A stretch of DNA of 64,000 nt from Vitellaria paradoxa (GCA_019916065.1 CM034240.1:17345894-17409893), one strand, 5' to 3'. Shown: positions 1 to 11,030, numbered from the stretch's first letter. Numbers and translations are program-made. The notes: generated from the letters alone by a model not told the origin.

Positions 1-713
1 GTTGGCAATAGTTAGCTTACCATAATTGTCTAGTGGAATGTCGTATTTATAGTAACGTAAATAATAAATAAAATATACCTGTGATTTGATTGTATCCATG
101 CTTCCGTGTCCCTTTTTTCCTTCCTTGCTTTAAATGCCTTTCACCGCTCATTTAATGCCTCATACCTTTCATTAAATACTCCATGCCTTTCATTCAATAC
201 TTCTAGTAGTTAAACACGGCAATATAGCCAGAATTCCGTGGTCAAACTGTCTACCTGTCACATCTATCTATTACTCGTAACGAAATGAACTGACTTATTT
301 ATTCCTTCAGAGATAAATACCTAATTCAGTCATAACTACGGTGCATTTATGGTTGTGATCTCTTGTTAAGGCTGTGGGTCCCAGGCCTAAAATTTACTGG
401 CCACCAATCGATGGGCCGAACAAATTGGCTATTGAGGTCTTCGGCTATAGCCACGTAGCAACACATTATCCATAGATACTGAGAGTCAGGGTATCCCTTG
501 GAATATTAACCCAAAGACACGTGTCCATGTATATCACTCACGTGGAACTCTCGTGCCATCAATCAACTGTTCGGTGGAAAGTCACATGTCACGCGTCAAC
601 GTGCTCGGTGAATGACTACGTGACTCACACAAATATGCTCGGCATTGGGCCACGTGGCACATTAACTATACTTGTTCGGCACTCCGTACGTCAAAGTATT
701 ATTTTGCCTAACA
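1..713 (-). repeat. 3' LTR of the Tat element (partial)
   Basis: Matches 11326-12035 along its whole length. About 200 bp of its other end is missing because the window starts inside it. On the minus strand it begins at 713 with TGTTAGGCAAA, immediately after the polypurine tract. It carries three CACGTG G-boxes (518-523, 539-544, 651-656) and a TATAAATA on the minus strand (44-51). The 79-codon reading frame inside it is not a gene. Confidence 0.92.
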
Positions 714-730
714 TTTTGCCCCCACTCTGG
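714..730 (-). other. Polypurine tract of the Tat element
   Basis: On the minus strand the sequence reads CCAGAGTGGGGGCAAAA directly against the LTR start TGTTAGGC. A G-rich, A-ending purine run abutting the 3' LTR is the plus-strand primer site of LTR retrotransposons. Confidence 0.8.
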
Positions 731-1061
731 TTGGAAAGAGATATTTTCCGAGTAGAGTAGCAGAGTAGAAAAACTTTACCTTACCAATCCCTTCAATCTT
801 TCCCATCCGATTTGTTGTTTAGTGTCCTCCTGATGCGCTTCAAATTTGATTGGACTTTCTTTTTCCTGGTAATGACACGCGTAGTGCCATTTCAGCTTTT
901 CATCTACCGCGCCGCTTACACAGATCCCCAAATCTGGAGTGTTATAACGTGAGTGGCCAAAAATTCAAAAATTGGGGCGGTAATAAATGCGTTTTTTACC
1001 GCCCGCTGCCTTTTGTTTGGTGATGCTTCGATTGCCTCCCACAGATATACATACACATACA

Positions 1062-1067
1062 TATATA
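1062..1067 (+). promoter_or_regulatory. Possible TATA box for the antisense ORF
   Basis: A TATATA motif lies about 150 bp upstream of the antisense ORF start at 1217 and is followed by a pyrimidine-rich leader. The 731-1216 stretch holds no other feature I can support. Antisense ORFs of Tat elements are thought to have their own promoter; that this is it is inference. Confidence 0.3.
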
Positions 1068-1216
1068 CTCGATTCATCTTCTTTGCTTCCTTTCTGCGAT
1101 TGGAGCTATCCCATTTCCTTTGCTTTTTCTCTGAACTTTCATCTTCTCTAGCCTTCGTCTCTCCTGTAGATCTTCGTTCCTGGTGAGTCAATCTTTCTCA
1201 TCTAAAATCTTCCAAT

Positions 1217-3819
1217 ATGGGTAAACTCGCGAATGAGCTCAACTCTGAGGAAAAAATTAGGGTTTTCAAAGAAAAATATCAAATTCCTCAAAACGTAGAA
1301 ATCAAGCTCGCCCAAGAGGGTGAGCGCGCACCAAGGGAATTCCCCATAGTAGCCATCACTGAAGGTGGCCTTAGGTTCCCCCTACACCTTTTCCTTCGCT
1401 CTATGATGAGCATCTTAGACCTCGGCCCCAGGAATCTCACCCACAATTTCTATAGGATAGTCAATGGGGTAATAGAGATAAATAAGCGATACAGATTCCA
1501 TATATCCGAGTGGGATCTACTTTACTGTTACTCTAGAAGGATGAGAACAGGTGGTATCTAAAATCCCGACCAGAAAAAGCCTTGGTTTATATGCTGCCTG
1601 ATACGATTAAGTCAGAAAGTGACCTGTGCGTCTTCACGGGTCACTGGATACACGATCCGGATAAAGATCATTTCCCAATCATCCCTCTGGTTTCTTTGGG
1701 CCCAGGTTGGTTGATTTCGAATGCTACTAGCTCTTACTCTTCTTTGACTTCCTACTTTTTGGAAGCACACTAACTATTTGATTTGAAGTCTATGCAGCCG
1801 ACCAAGCAAAGAAGTTCTAGGCCGGCGGTATTCATGCTGATAAGGATCATCTTAACCAAGTGTTCAAGTTCCTCGGGGGTCATGATCTTTATCCCTTCGC
1901 CAGAGCGGTTCCAATTTTATTCAACTTCACCCCCACTCACCAAACGTTTATTACTCTCCCCCAAGGTTTTGCAACCGCGGAAGCTATCAAGCGGCTCCAG
2001 TGGTGGTTCAGGGCTTCTGCCGAGGAGAAAGAACATTTCTACGCACTGAAGCACCCAGGATGGGTTCGTCCATCTCCCTTTGCTATCCCTTTAGTTGTCG
2101 AGCAAGCTCCTGCACCAGAAGCAGCTATCCCTGGTCCTGCCGAACAACCAAGAAGGCGGAGACTCGTGCTTTTGGACGATGAGGAGGAAGAAGAAGAAGA
2201 AGAAGAAGAAGAAGAAGAGCTAGAACCTCCTCCTACCTTCGAATACTTCTCTGATTCAGACGAAGAAGGGGAAAAAGACATGACCCCGAAAATTGATTAC
2301 AAAAAACTTACCCTTGCAAAAGCTAAGGAGCAAAAAATTAAAGAAGCAAAGAGAAAGAAGTCTGAGGAGCAGAAGGCTGCTGGGAAAAAGAAGTTTGATG
2401 AAGGGAAGGCCCCTGCTCCCACAACCGCCGAATAGATCCTCAAAGTAAAAATGGAAAAAGGGAAAGAGCAGGAGGCTCTTCGACAAAAACCCTCTAGTCC
2501 CCCTCGGCAGAAGAAGGCTCAGACTTTACCAACTGGGGCGGTTCAGATCGCCGAATAGCCAACGCTGATAAGGGAGACCACTTAAAAGGGGGTAGCACCT
2601 TCCAAAGACGCGCCACCCAAGACCACTAAACCCACGCCTTCTCAGCCGACTGGGCCCGTGCCTCTTGCCATTGAATACCCAGCCAACCCAGTTCGAGACT
2701 CTCCTCCCTTCACCCCACAAATCCTCATTCCTAGCCTCGAGTTTCCTCAAGGCCGACCATTCACAATTCAAGACACAGCTTTCCACCACGTCGAGGAGTA
2801 TCTCAAAGGTGTCCTCCCTCCTCGGGATGTCCAGGCTACGAGGAAAAATAAAATTGAGGACATCCACAAAACTTTGATGAAGAACGCCATCTCTGTAAGT
2901 ATAACGATGTTCCCTTTAATGTTTTCCTTTATGAATATCCTTTTGCCAGTATGTTCTTTCTAACTCTCTCCTTTATCTCCAGACTTCTCTCTATACAATG
3001 GAGCTGATTGCTCGGAGCCAGGCCATCGATGCTAGAGCTGAGCAGGATAGATCAGATATGAAAGATCTGAAATCAAATGTAAGGACTTTGGAGAAGGAGA
3101 AGAAAAATCTCCAGTCCAACAATGATGCTTTGGCGAAAGAGATGAGCTAGCTTCAAGATGAGAAGAAAAATCTCGAGCAGTAGCTCAACACTGCCCTTGG
3201 CCAAGTAGCGGGAAGCAAGGCTCGCGTGGAGTCCATGGACAAAATCTTGCTCAAGAAAGATGAAGAGCTATTGGAAACCAAGGGCAAACTTTCGAAGGCT
3301 GAGATTGAGCCGTCCTTTTCTAATGCCGAGCAAAATAGGCTCTTCAAAGAGTTGGGGGATTCCAGAGCCGAGCACACCAAATTGAAGCAGGAGCTTGATG
3401 GTCTCCGAGCAAAACTTGCACTCAAGACTCGAGCTTTGGAAGAGAAAGAGGTTGTCCTCCGAGGGGCCGAAGAGAAAGCTAAGGCTGAGGTTGAGGCTCA
3501 AATAAGCGACTGCGTGGAACAGATAAGGGATGCTCACAATGACTTCTTCCTTGAGGGTTAGGAGACTGCCATGAAGAAAAACAACATTGATCACACCAAC
3601 CCCATATATACAGAGGTCCTTTATCCTGATCTACAACGTCTAGCTCCTCAGTTCAGTTTTGAATGTCCACCTCAAACTCCTTCAATCCAAACTGCCGAAG
3701 AAACCATTGATGAAGGCGGGGTTGAGGTGGAGAGTTCCCAGAAGGACACTACCTCCCAGGCACTTAAAGAGATTAATCTAATTGTGGAGAGTGATTCTAC
3801 TAAGGAGGGAGAGAAGTGA
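1217..3819 (+). pseudogene. Antisense extra ORF (aORF) of the Tat element, broken
   Basis: This reads opposite to gag-pol, between integrase and the 3' LTR, where Retand/Grande-type elements carry an extra antisense ORF. The N-terminus (1217-1561) and the next block (1582-1773) resemble the 'putative gypsy type transposon' domain (Transposase_28), e.g. EGGLRFPLHLFLRSM. They sit in different frames, so frameshifts lie near 1560-1580 and 1775-1860. From 1860 there is a basic/acidic stretch with a run of about 13 Glu near 2180-2220, then Lys-rich sequence. A canonical 88-bp intron (2895-2982) joins in phase 0 to a coiled-coil C-terminal part ending at 3819. In-frame stops: TAG at 2433, 2556, 3148, 3181 and 3559, TAA at 2583. 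No stop falls in the coiled-coil stretch 3184-3558. Function of the family is unknown. Confidence 0.75.
2895..2982 (+). other. Spliceosomal intron in the antisense ORF
   Basis: Donor GTAAGTATAACG follows codon TCT; the acceptor is pyrimidine-rich and ends TATCTCCAG. Exon 1 ends on a codon boundary (frame 0) and exon 2 opens in frame 1 at 2983 (ACT TCT CTC TAT ACA). Removing 88 bp therefore restores one frame. Without splicing translation stops at 2963. Confidence 0.7.
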
Positions 3820-4510
3820 GCCCCTTAGTCCCTTTTTGTTTTTGCTTTTCACTCCATTCACTTGTAAAGGCACAATGAATAATGTAAAATTTTCACTTTG
3901 AATGAATGGAAGTATTTCAGTCGTTTCTAATCTGTTCCCTTGCTTTGCTTTTCATGTCTTTGCCTCTTTAGAACTGTTGATGAACTGATTGAAGAATACC
4001 TTGACTTGGTCGCTGATGAAGTTATAGCAAGTGCAGCCGAAGAGTATCTTGATGTATTCTCATACGAAATAGCTACAAATCCTTATAATAAATGTTGATG
4101 CCTTGTCTTAAACTTCGTTAGAATAGGGTCCACAGTTGACAACAATGTACATTGTAACTGTACTCAGAAATATATAATAAAAATTTATGAATTGTTTCCT
4201 TACTTGCTTTTACCCATTGGGGTTTACCTTACTGTTCATACGTTTCGTGCTTGTGTTCATGTAAGTGCTTTGAATGAACTTGGATCAATAATTAAACTTT
4301 AATCAAACTATCATAAAACTTGACAGAAATGCTTTAAGCATCAAACCTTTCAAGGATAACAAAGTAATAAATTACTTTTCATCAAATACCTTGAAACTTT
4401 TGATAAAGAGGAATAACTTAAATAAATCTCACATATCTCAATGAGCTCGGCTGTCCTCCAGCTTACATATAACAACGGAGGTGTCTACCTTTTGATAAAA
4501 TTTCACTTTT
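3820..4510. other. 3' untranslated stretch of the antisense ORF / internal 3' region of the element
   Basis: No coding potential seen. AT-rich sequence with AATAAA-like signals near 4165-4175, plausibly the 3'UTR of the antisense transcript. Confidence 0.4.
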
Positions 4511-4672
4511 CATATCAATGCCGAGCTCCAATGAAGTGATTTCTTTGTGTTGTGAGAGCTTTTGCATATCAATGCCGAGCTTCCTTGAAGTGATTCCTTG
4601 AGCTTTGAGGGCTTTTGCTTATCACTGCCGAGCTTCCTTGAAATGATTCCTTGAGTTTTGAGAGCTTTTGCT
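4511..4672. repeat. ~54-bp tandem repeat, three copies
   Basis: Units begin CATATCAATGCCGAGCT near 4511, 4565 and 4619 (spacing 54 bp), each followed by a TGAAGTGATT / GAGAGCTTTTGC block. It is part of the long 3' region of the Tat element. Confidence 0.8.
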
Positions 4673-4679
4673 TCTAGTG

Positions 4680-5330
4680 TACCAATGCTAAGCAAATTGA
4701 GCGTGGCTCCTTTAGCAATCTTTTTCAATAAGCTAAGGAATTGAATCCCATCTTAAAGAGAGTGCCTGGTCAATAAATAAACCAGGATTGGACCGACATC
4801 CAAAAGGATGTGGCATCTTTCTCTACCAATGCTCGGGTAGCCGAGCATGGCTCCTTTATAATAATCCTTTTCAGAAAACTGAGGAATTGAATCTCAGTTT
4901 AAAGAGAGCACCTAGTCAGTCAATAAACCAGGGTTGAACCTACACCCAAAGGGTGTGGTTCCCTTTCTGTACCAACGTTCGGCAAGCCGAGCGTGGCTCA
5001 TTTCTGATAATCCTTTTCAATAAGCCGAGGAACTGAATCTCAACTTAAAGAGAAACCCGGTCAGTCAATAAACTGGGGCCGAACTGACACCCTAAGGGGA
5101 TGTGGCTCCTTTTTTGTACCAACGTTCGGAAAACCGAGCGTGGCTCCTTTCTGATAATTCTTTTCAGAAAATCGAGGAATTGAATCCCAATTTAAAGAGA
5201 GCACCTGGTCAGTCAATAAACCAGGGTTGAACCAGCACCCAAATGGTGCAGTTCTCTTTCTGTACCAACGTTCGGCAAGCCGAGCGTGGCTCCTTTCTGA
5301 ACCAACACCCAAATGGGTGTGGCATCTTTC
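4680..5330. repeat. ~146-bp tandem repeat, about 4.5 copies, in the element's 3'UTR
   Basis: The phrase TACCAA(T/C)G(C/T)T recurs at 4680, 4824, 4970, 5117 and 5263, a spacing of 144-147 bp. Each unit holds an inverted repeat (CGTTCGGC-AA-GCCGAGCG in the best copies), a block ending GAGAGCACCTGGTCAGTCAA and a block about CACCCAAA-GGGTG. Tat/Ogre elements are known for hypervariable tandem arrays in this position that can seed satellite DNA. Confidence 0.85.
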
Positions 5331-5577
5331 TATTAAACACTTAATTGTCCCAAGCTTTTGAAATTGCTTTATTTGCTTTCATAAAAGAAGAGCTTTCCAA
5401 TGAATGTACACAGTCTTTAACAATGAATGTACAATAACATTAATGATAGTACAGCTTCAAGTGGGCTATATTCCACGGTCTTTTGATTGGCCTTCCTTCC
5501 ATGTCAATCAACCTGTAAGCTCCATTGCCAAGCACCTCCGAGACGAGGAATGGCCCCTCCCAATTAGCTCCAAGCTT

Positions 5578-6746
5578 TCATTCTGTTTGGTCCTTTCTGC
5601 TTCCCATCAATTTTTTTAACACCAAGTCGCCAGCGCTGAATTCTCTCTGTCTGACCCCTTTGTTAAATTTCCTTCTTGTCTCTTGCTGGTAGTTGGCTAA
5701 CCTTAATATGGCCAGTTTCCTCCTTTCATCAATCAGATCTAGACTCACCGCCATGGCTTTATCATTCTCTTCTTTATCAAATGCTAGAGTCCTGATGCTC
5801 GGCAGGCTAACTTCCAGCAAAATGACGGCTTCAACTCCATAAGCCAAAGAGAAGGGAGATTCTCCAGTTGATTTTCTTGGGGTTATTCGGTATGTCCAAA
5901 ACATTGACGGCAATTCATCTACCCATTTCCCCTTTGCTGCCTCCAGTCTTTTCTTGATACCGCTGAGAATGACCTTGTTTGTAGCTACAGCTTGACCATT
6001 ACTCTGGGGGTAAGCTGGTGTTGAGTAAATATTTTTTATTCCATATCTAAAATAGTACTCCTGAATGGGGCACTGTCAAATTGTGTCCCATTGTTGGAAA
6101 TAAGTGTTCTAGGGATGCCATACCTGGTAATAATGTTCTTCCAAACAAATCGAATGGTATCAACATCTCTGATGTGGGCCAAAGGTTCTGCTTCCACCCA
6201 TTTAGTGAAGTAGTCAGTGCCGACCACTAAAAACTTTCTATTCCCTGAAGCAGTGGGCAGTGGTCCCACAATGTCGAGCCCCCATTGAGCGAATGGCCAA
6301 GGACTGCTCAGCGGGCTGAGTTCTTGTGCTGGCTGATGAGGTATGGGAGCAAACTTCTGGCATTTCTTGTACTTTCGAACATATGCTTGAGCATTATACC
6401 CCATCATCAGCCACCAGTACCCTTGTGTAATAGCTCGGTGTGCCAATGATCTGTCCCCAATATGTGCTCCACAGATCTCTTCATGCAGCTCATAGAAGAA
6501 ATCTTGCACTTTGTCAGGATGAACACAAAGAAGATAAGGACCTGTGAATGACTTTTTGTATAGCTTATGATCAGGAGAAAACCGAAACCTGGTAGCCTTT
6601 ATCCTCAGTTTCTTCGCTTCTGTTTTGTCCTCTGGGAGAGTCCCATCCTTTAGGTAAACAATGATTGGATCCATCCAAGATGGAGCCAATTCAGTACACA
6701 TTACCTCTTCATCTTTTATTATGCTCGACTTCTTGAGAACTTCCAA
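5578..6746 (-). pseudogene. Integrase domain of the Tat element, inactive
   Basis: Two reading frames: 6746-6036 (zinc-binding N-terminus and start of the core) and 5913-5578 (end of the core and C-terminus), with a shift near 6036. The zinc motif has both His (LHEEICGAH) but its first Cys is Tyr (VRKYKKCQ). The first core Asp is present (GLDIVGPLP). The second, normally in SDNGTQF, is Asn (ISNNGTQF). The catalytic Glu normally after NGQA is Val (NGQAVATNK, about 5970-5990). Two of three DDE residues are lost, so strand transfer should be abolished. The downstream text TPRKSTGESPFSLAYG is typical Tat integrase. It overlaps the end of the aRNH frame at 6709-6746 in another frame. Confidence 0.9.
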
Positions 6747-7266
6747 GAAAACCTGATCGGTTTAGCCTTATTAGAGAAGAGGCAGCCAGCGTAGCAAGTG
6801 CGTCAGCATGAGCATTATGATCTCTCCTAATGAGCCCCACGCTAGCTTTATTAAAATTTTCAATCTTCCTATTTGCCAACTGTAGATATTCTGCCATTTT
6901 CTCACTTCTAGCCATATACTTACCCTTCAGCTGGTTGGCAACCAACTGGGAGTCAGTCTTTATTACCATATCTTTTGCCATCAATCGCCGAGCAATGTTG
7001 AGCCCGACTAGGAGAGCTTCATACTCTGCCTCATTATTAGTAACCTCAAATTCAAGTTTTATTACATATTCAATAGTGACCCATTCCGGCGTAGTCAAAA
7101 CAATGCCTACACCACTGCCCTTCCTTGACGAAGACCCATCAACCTCAATTTGCCAAGGTTGTTCGGCTTCGCCGTGTTCGGCTGGGGCAGACCTTATTTT
7201 CACTTGCCATAATTCTTGCGCTGGGCCTGGAGCTGGGGTGGTAAACTCCGCTACAAAATCGGCCAA
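6709..7266 (-). pseudogene. Archaeal-type RNase H (aRNH) domain of the Tat element, largely intact
   Basis: An uninterrupted 185-codon frame. It opens MADFVAEFT, the usual junction after the Ty3 RNase H, then has the RNase HI-like active site: Asp in EVDGSSS, Glu in TNNEAEYEALL, Asp in IKTDSQLV, Asp in NAHADALA. A second RNase H of this kind is the hallmark of the Tat lineage. It is the best preserved domain of the element. A frameshift separates it from integrase. Confidence 0.9.
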
Positions 7267-7329
7267 GACCTGAGCCTTTATTGCAGTTCTTGGAATAAAT
7301 TTTATGTCAAATGCACCGAGGAAAACTGC

Positions 7330-7603
7330 TCATTTGGCCATCTTACCAGATACATCAGCCCTTTTTAATAAATGGCCAATTGGCTGATCGGTGACCACCT
7401 GAATGGTATGAGCATGGAAGTAATGGGCTAACTTCCTGGAAGCCATCACCAACGCCAAGGTCAACTTTTCTAGGGGAAGATATCTGGTCTCTGCCCCTTG
7501 CATTGTCTTGCTCACATAATAAATAGAATGCTACTTCCCTTTTTTCCTCCCTTAACAGGACGGCACTGACTGCATGTTCTGAAACTACCAGATATAGTTG
7601 CAA
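7330..7603 (-). pseudogene. Ty3-type RNase H domain, frameshifted
   Basis: Frame 7603-7355 gives VSEHAVSAVLLREEKREVAF and frame 7515-7330 continues with QGAETRYLPLEKLTLAL and VVTDQPIGHLLKRADVSGKM. Together these are the gypsy RNase H, broken by a shift near 7515-7540. Confidence 0.85.
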
Positions 7604-7690
7604 AATATTCCCCGACTACGGTGTTGACAATATCGGGACAGTTGTCAGATATTCTTTAAGTTTCTCCAGTGCTGTGTCTGCCTCATCATC

Positions 7691-8806
7691 CTATTGCATC
7701 TTATTTGCACCCCTTAATAATCTGAAGAATGGTCGGCATTTGTCAGATGATCTACTGATGAACTGATTGAGCGCCGCCACCATTCCTGTGAGCTTTTGGA
7801 CTTCATTTTTAGTGCACGGAGGATAAATAGATTGGATGGCTTGTATTTGATCAGGATCAGCTTCAATTCCCCTTCTGCTCACCTAGTGGCCCAAAAATTT
7901 GCTCGAGCCAACTCCGAAGGCACACTTGGTAGCATTTAATTTCAACCCCTACCGGTCAAGGGTCGAAAAGACATGCTGGAGATGTTGAAGATGAGTGTTC
8001 GGCTCCTTGCTTTTTACCACCATATCATCAATAGATCTCCATCGTCTGTCTGAGGTCTTCTTTGAATATTTTCGTGACTAACCGTTGGTAGGTGGCTCCA
8101 GCGTTCTTCAATCCAAATGGCATAACCCTGTAACAGTATATACCTCGAGGGGTTATGAAAGAAGTCTTTTCCTCATCAGGGCCGAACATGAGGATCTGGT
8201 GGTATCCCCTATACGCGTCTAGGAACGACATCCTGGAACATCCAGCCATTGAGTCAACGAGTTGGTCGATCTTCGGCAGAGGAAATCCTTTAGGCAGGCT
8301 TTATTCAGATCCGTGTAATCTACGCAAACTCTCCATTTCCCATTTTTTCTTGACCACGACTGTGTTGGCCAACCACTCCAGATATGAAACTTTCCGGATG
8401 GCCTCAACCTCCAACAATCGGCCGACCTCCTCTATGACAGCCTCCGCATGCTGAGAGCTGACCTCCTCGCCTTTTGTACCACAGGTTTTGCCCCCGGATT
8501 CACATTTAGCTTATAAGTCATAATTTCGGGAGAAATACCTGACATTTCATGTGGAGTTTAGGCGAATGTTCCAATATTCTTCAATAGCATCTCCATCAAT
8601 TCCAACTTCTCCTCGGCGCTCAAATTTGTGCCAACCAAGAAGAATTTGTCATCCTCAACGGGGCCAATCTGATACTTCTCTAAGCCTTCAATGGCTTTCT
8701 TCTGTGGATCACCGCCGACATCATCGATCTTTGGGGTGTCCTTGGAAAGCTCTGTCAATTGGACTTGCTCAGGAATGGTCTTGGATTTTGCAGGGCAGTG
8801 AAGCAC
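7691..8806 (-). pseudogene. Reverse transcriptase domain and upstream linker, frameshifted
   Basis: 8806-8558 is the linker before RT. RT follows with WLANTVVVK, NGKWRVCVDYTDLNKAC, FLDAYRGYHQI and VMPFGLKNAGATYQRLV, ending in the connection region RRGIEADPDQIQAI and FISRSSDKCRPFFRLLR (7882-7691). Shifts lie near 8345, 8290 and 8040. The last falls inside the YxDD catalytic box: the frame reads MEIY then stop, while DDMVVK continues one base out of register. Confidence 0.9.
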
Positions 8807-9311
8807 TTTTGAGAAATGTCTTGGTCCCCCAAGATAGAAATCACTTCCTCACCATATGGAAACTTCAGCACCTGATGGTAAGTTGAGGGGACCGCCTTCA
8901 AGGCGTGAATCCACGACCTTCCTACTATAGCGTTGTAGGAGGAAGAGAAATCCACAACAGTGAACTCAACCTCTTACTCCACTGGGCCCACATGCACAGG
9001 GATAACAACCCTACCCAGAGGCCAGACAGGGGTAGAATTGAACCCTATGAGAGGGCATTCTGCCGGTTCCAAATCCTCTGAAGTCAATCCGAGTTTCTTA
9101 AACAAGCTCAGGAACGTGACCTCTGTTGAACTTCCCGCGTCAACCGAAATTCTCTTACTTCAGAGTCGAACATGCCCAAAGTAATTACCAGGGCATCATT
9201 GTGCGGCGACCGAACACCAGAGTGCTCGTTTTCTAGAAAAAGGTGATTCCTTCTATGGCAGCTTTTCTCAGGCGCTTGCTCGGCTGACCTGCAACACCCA
9301 AGATTTCTCAT
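8755..9311 (-). pseudogene. Aspartic protease domain, broken
   Basis: DALVITLGMFDSEVR (from 9311) leads into the active site, present as VDAGSS at about 9130-9141 (usual DTG/DGGSS) in another frame. An in-frame TAA lies near 8970. The C-terminal protease text SYNAIVGRSWIHALKAVPST (8955-8755) is typical of Tat elements. Confidence 0.8.
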
Positions 9312-9486
9312 CTTTGTGAATCAGGGGCATGGTTGATAACGCTCTGGGGCCGCTGCTCCATATGATAACATGGATGACTGTAGGTCTAGGAACATCTCTA
9401 CGTGGCCTGGCTCTTGGTGGGGTTTGCACCTCATCGGCAGTCTCATCGTCGGCTATCTATTCTCGTTACCTCCTGTACTCTCTGTC

Positions 9487-11030
9487 CTAGGGGGCTGCCT
9501 CCCTGGTTCTGCCCTCATCTACGAACTTTTCAGGTGGCCCTTCCGTACCAATTCCTCCAGATACTGCCATAATGATCGACAAGACCGGTGCGGTGCCCCA
9601 TATCTTGGTGGTACACGCAATAATCTTTAAAATTCCTTTCCAGGGAAATCTGGCAACTTCTCGGGCCATCTAAGTATGGCTTATTCTTGATCTGAGGGAG
9701 GATCCTGAAGATTGGCACATTGAACACCGTATTGATTGCCTCAAAGATGGATTTCTCATCATCTAGGAATCGTGGGCCTTTTCCCTGGTTTTTATTTCCT
9801 CTTTGGTCTTAGGATTTTCCTTCTTTCTGTTCAGCTGGCTGTGTCTCGTCCTCCACCTAGGCATATTTTTCAATTCGGCACATGAGGTCAGACATATTGG
9901 TCGCGGACTTTTTGTCAAAGAGAGCCACAGCCTATCCTTCTTCCGCAACCCCAACTTGAATGAGGTAACGGCCAGTTGCTTTGAGCACTCTCCCACCTCA
10001 TTGTAGAGCTCCAAATACCGGCGGGAACAATCTCTCAATGATTCTCCAGCTTTTCTCTTCATAGTGAGAAGAACGTCGGCGGTCTTTGGCTGTTTTGTGT
10101 TAGCCAAAATCGTGACGAATTTCCGCCAGTTGCTGCCAGCTCCAATACTGCCATGGGGCAATTTATGAAACCATTGGAGTGCCGTATCCCTCAAACTGGA
10201 AGGGAATACTCTGCACATAAGATGATCATTGCTACTCTAGAGCGTCATGGCCTGCATGTAATGGCGATAGTGGGCCAAAGGATCAGTCCTCCCATCATAG
10301 AGGTTAAGCCTCGGAGTTTGGAACTTCTCCGGAGGCTCTATTTCAGTAATTTCTTTGGTGAATGGAGAGGCTGAAATCCTCCCCAAAACTTTCCGCGCCA
10401 CATGCATGTGCTCTGGCCCTGAGCACCCCACTCCTCTTCATGCCCCCATTCCTCTACCTTCGTTTTTCTCGTCTTGCGTGTCAAAGTTACCTCTTCCTCA
10501 TTAGAGCCATCCGCATCTTCTGAGTGCGCCTCTAGAGTTTTTTGATGAACTCTTTTTAAGGTGCACTTTGGTGAGTGGGCCAACGTCAGATCTAGTGCCA
10601 CGTTTTCCAACGATTTAACATGGCGCGCGCCCTTCCTGGAATGAGTGACATCACGTCGCGAGTGAGAGCGCACCTCCTCTTGTTCAAGAGTATCCCCTTC
10701 ATCTTCCTCAGTGGGGTCCTCGTAGAGAGTATCATAACTTTTGTCGGACTCTGAATCAGATTGATCAGAATCGACTGTGTGGCCCACGGCAGACTTTCCT
10801 TTTTCCTTACTTAATTCCAACAGAATCTACTCCAATTCTGCTTGCTTCTCGTTGGCCTTAGCCATCACCTCCTCCCGTTTTAGTGCCTCTGGGTCCTCCG
10901 TTTTCCTTCTCCTAGAGTGCTCCAGACCCGGAGTCCGGATAACTAACGCACTCCATTGAGTCTTGGCAGGGGTAGAACCGTCCCCTACCCGTGGAGATAG
11001 TGGCGGAGTGGTGTTTCCTCCTGAAGTCAT
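9487..11030 (-). pseudogene. gag with zinc knuckle, broken
   Basis: Starts MTSGGNTTPPLSPRVG at 11030, about 75 bp after the PBS. An in-frame TAG at 10829-10827 interrupts it; the same frame resumes as ELSKEKGKSAVG. A shift near 10400 moves to a frame with TPRLNLYDGRTDPLAHY, and a further shift leads to the retrotransposon gag core at 10218-9763 (MCRVFPSSLRDTALQWFHKL, LRDCSRRYLELYNEV). A CxxH-GH zinc-knuckle relic (CVYHQDMGHRTG) lies at about 9620. Confidence 0.85.

Noticed and set aside
521..760. 79-codon frame in the left LTR, repeated at 11843-12094 in the right LTR
   Set aside because: Present twice only because LTRs are duplicates; no recognisable protein and it runs out of the LTR into unrelated sequence.
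953..1191. Overlapping frames on both strands before the antisense ORF
   Set aside because: Low-complexity leader sequence, no family match, opposing shadows of each other.
5061..5312. Frame with repeated GVGSERSHARLAER-like text
   Set aside because: It is simply the 146-bp tandem repeat read through.
4511..5330. Regular repeats as a CRISPR array
   Set aside because: Units are ~146 and ~54 bp with no unique spacers, inside a plant retrotransposon.
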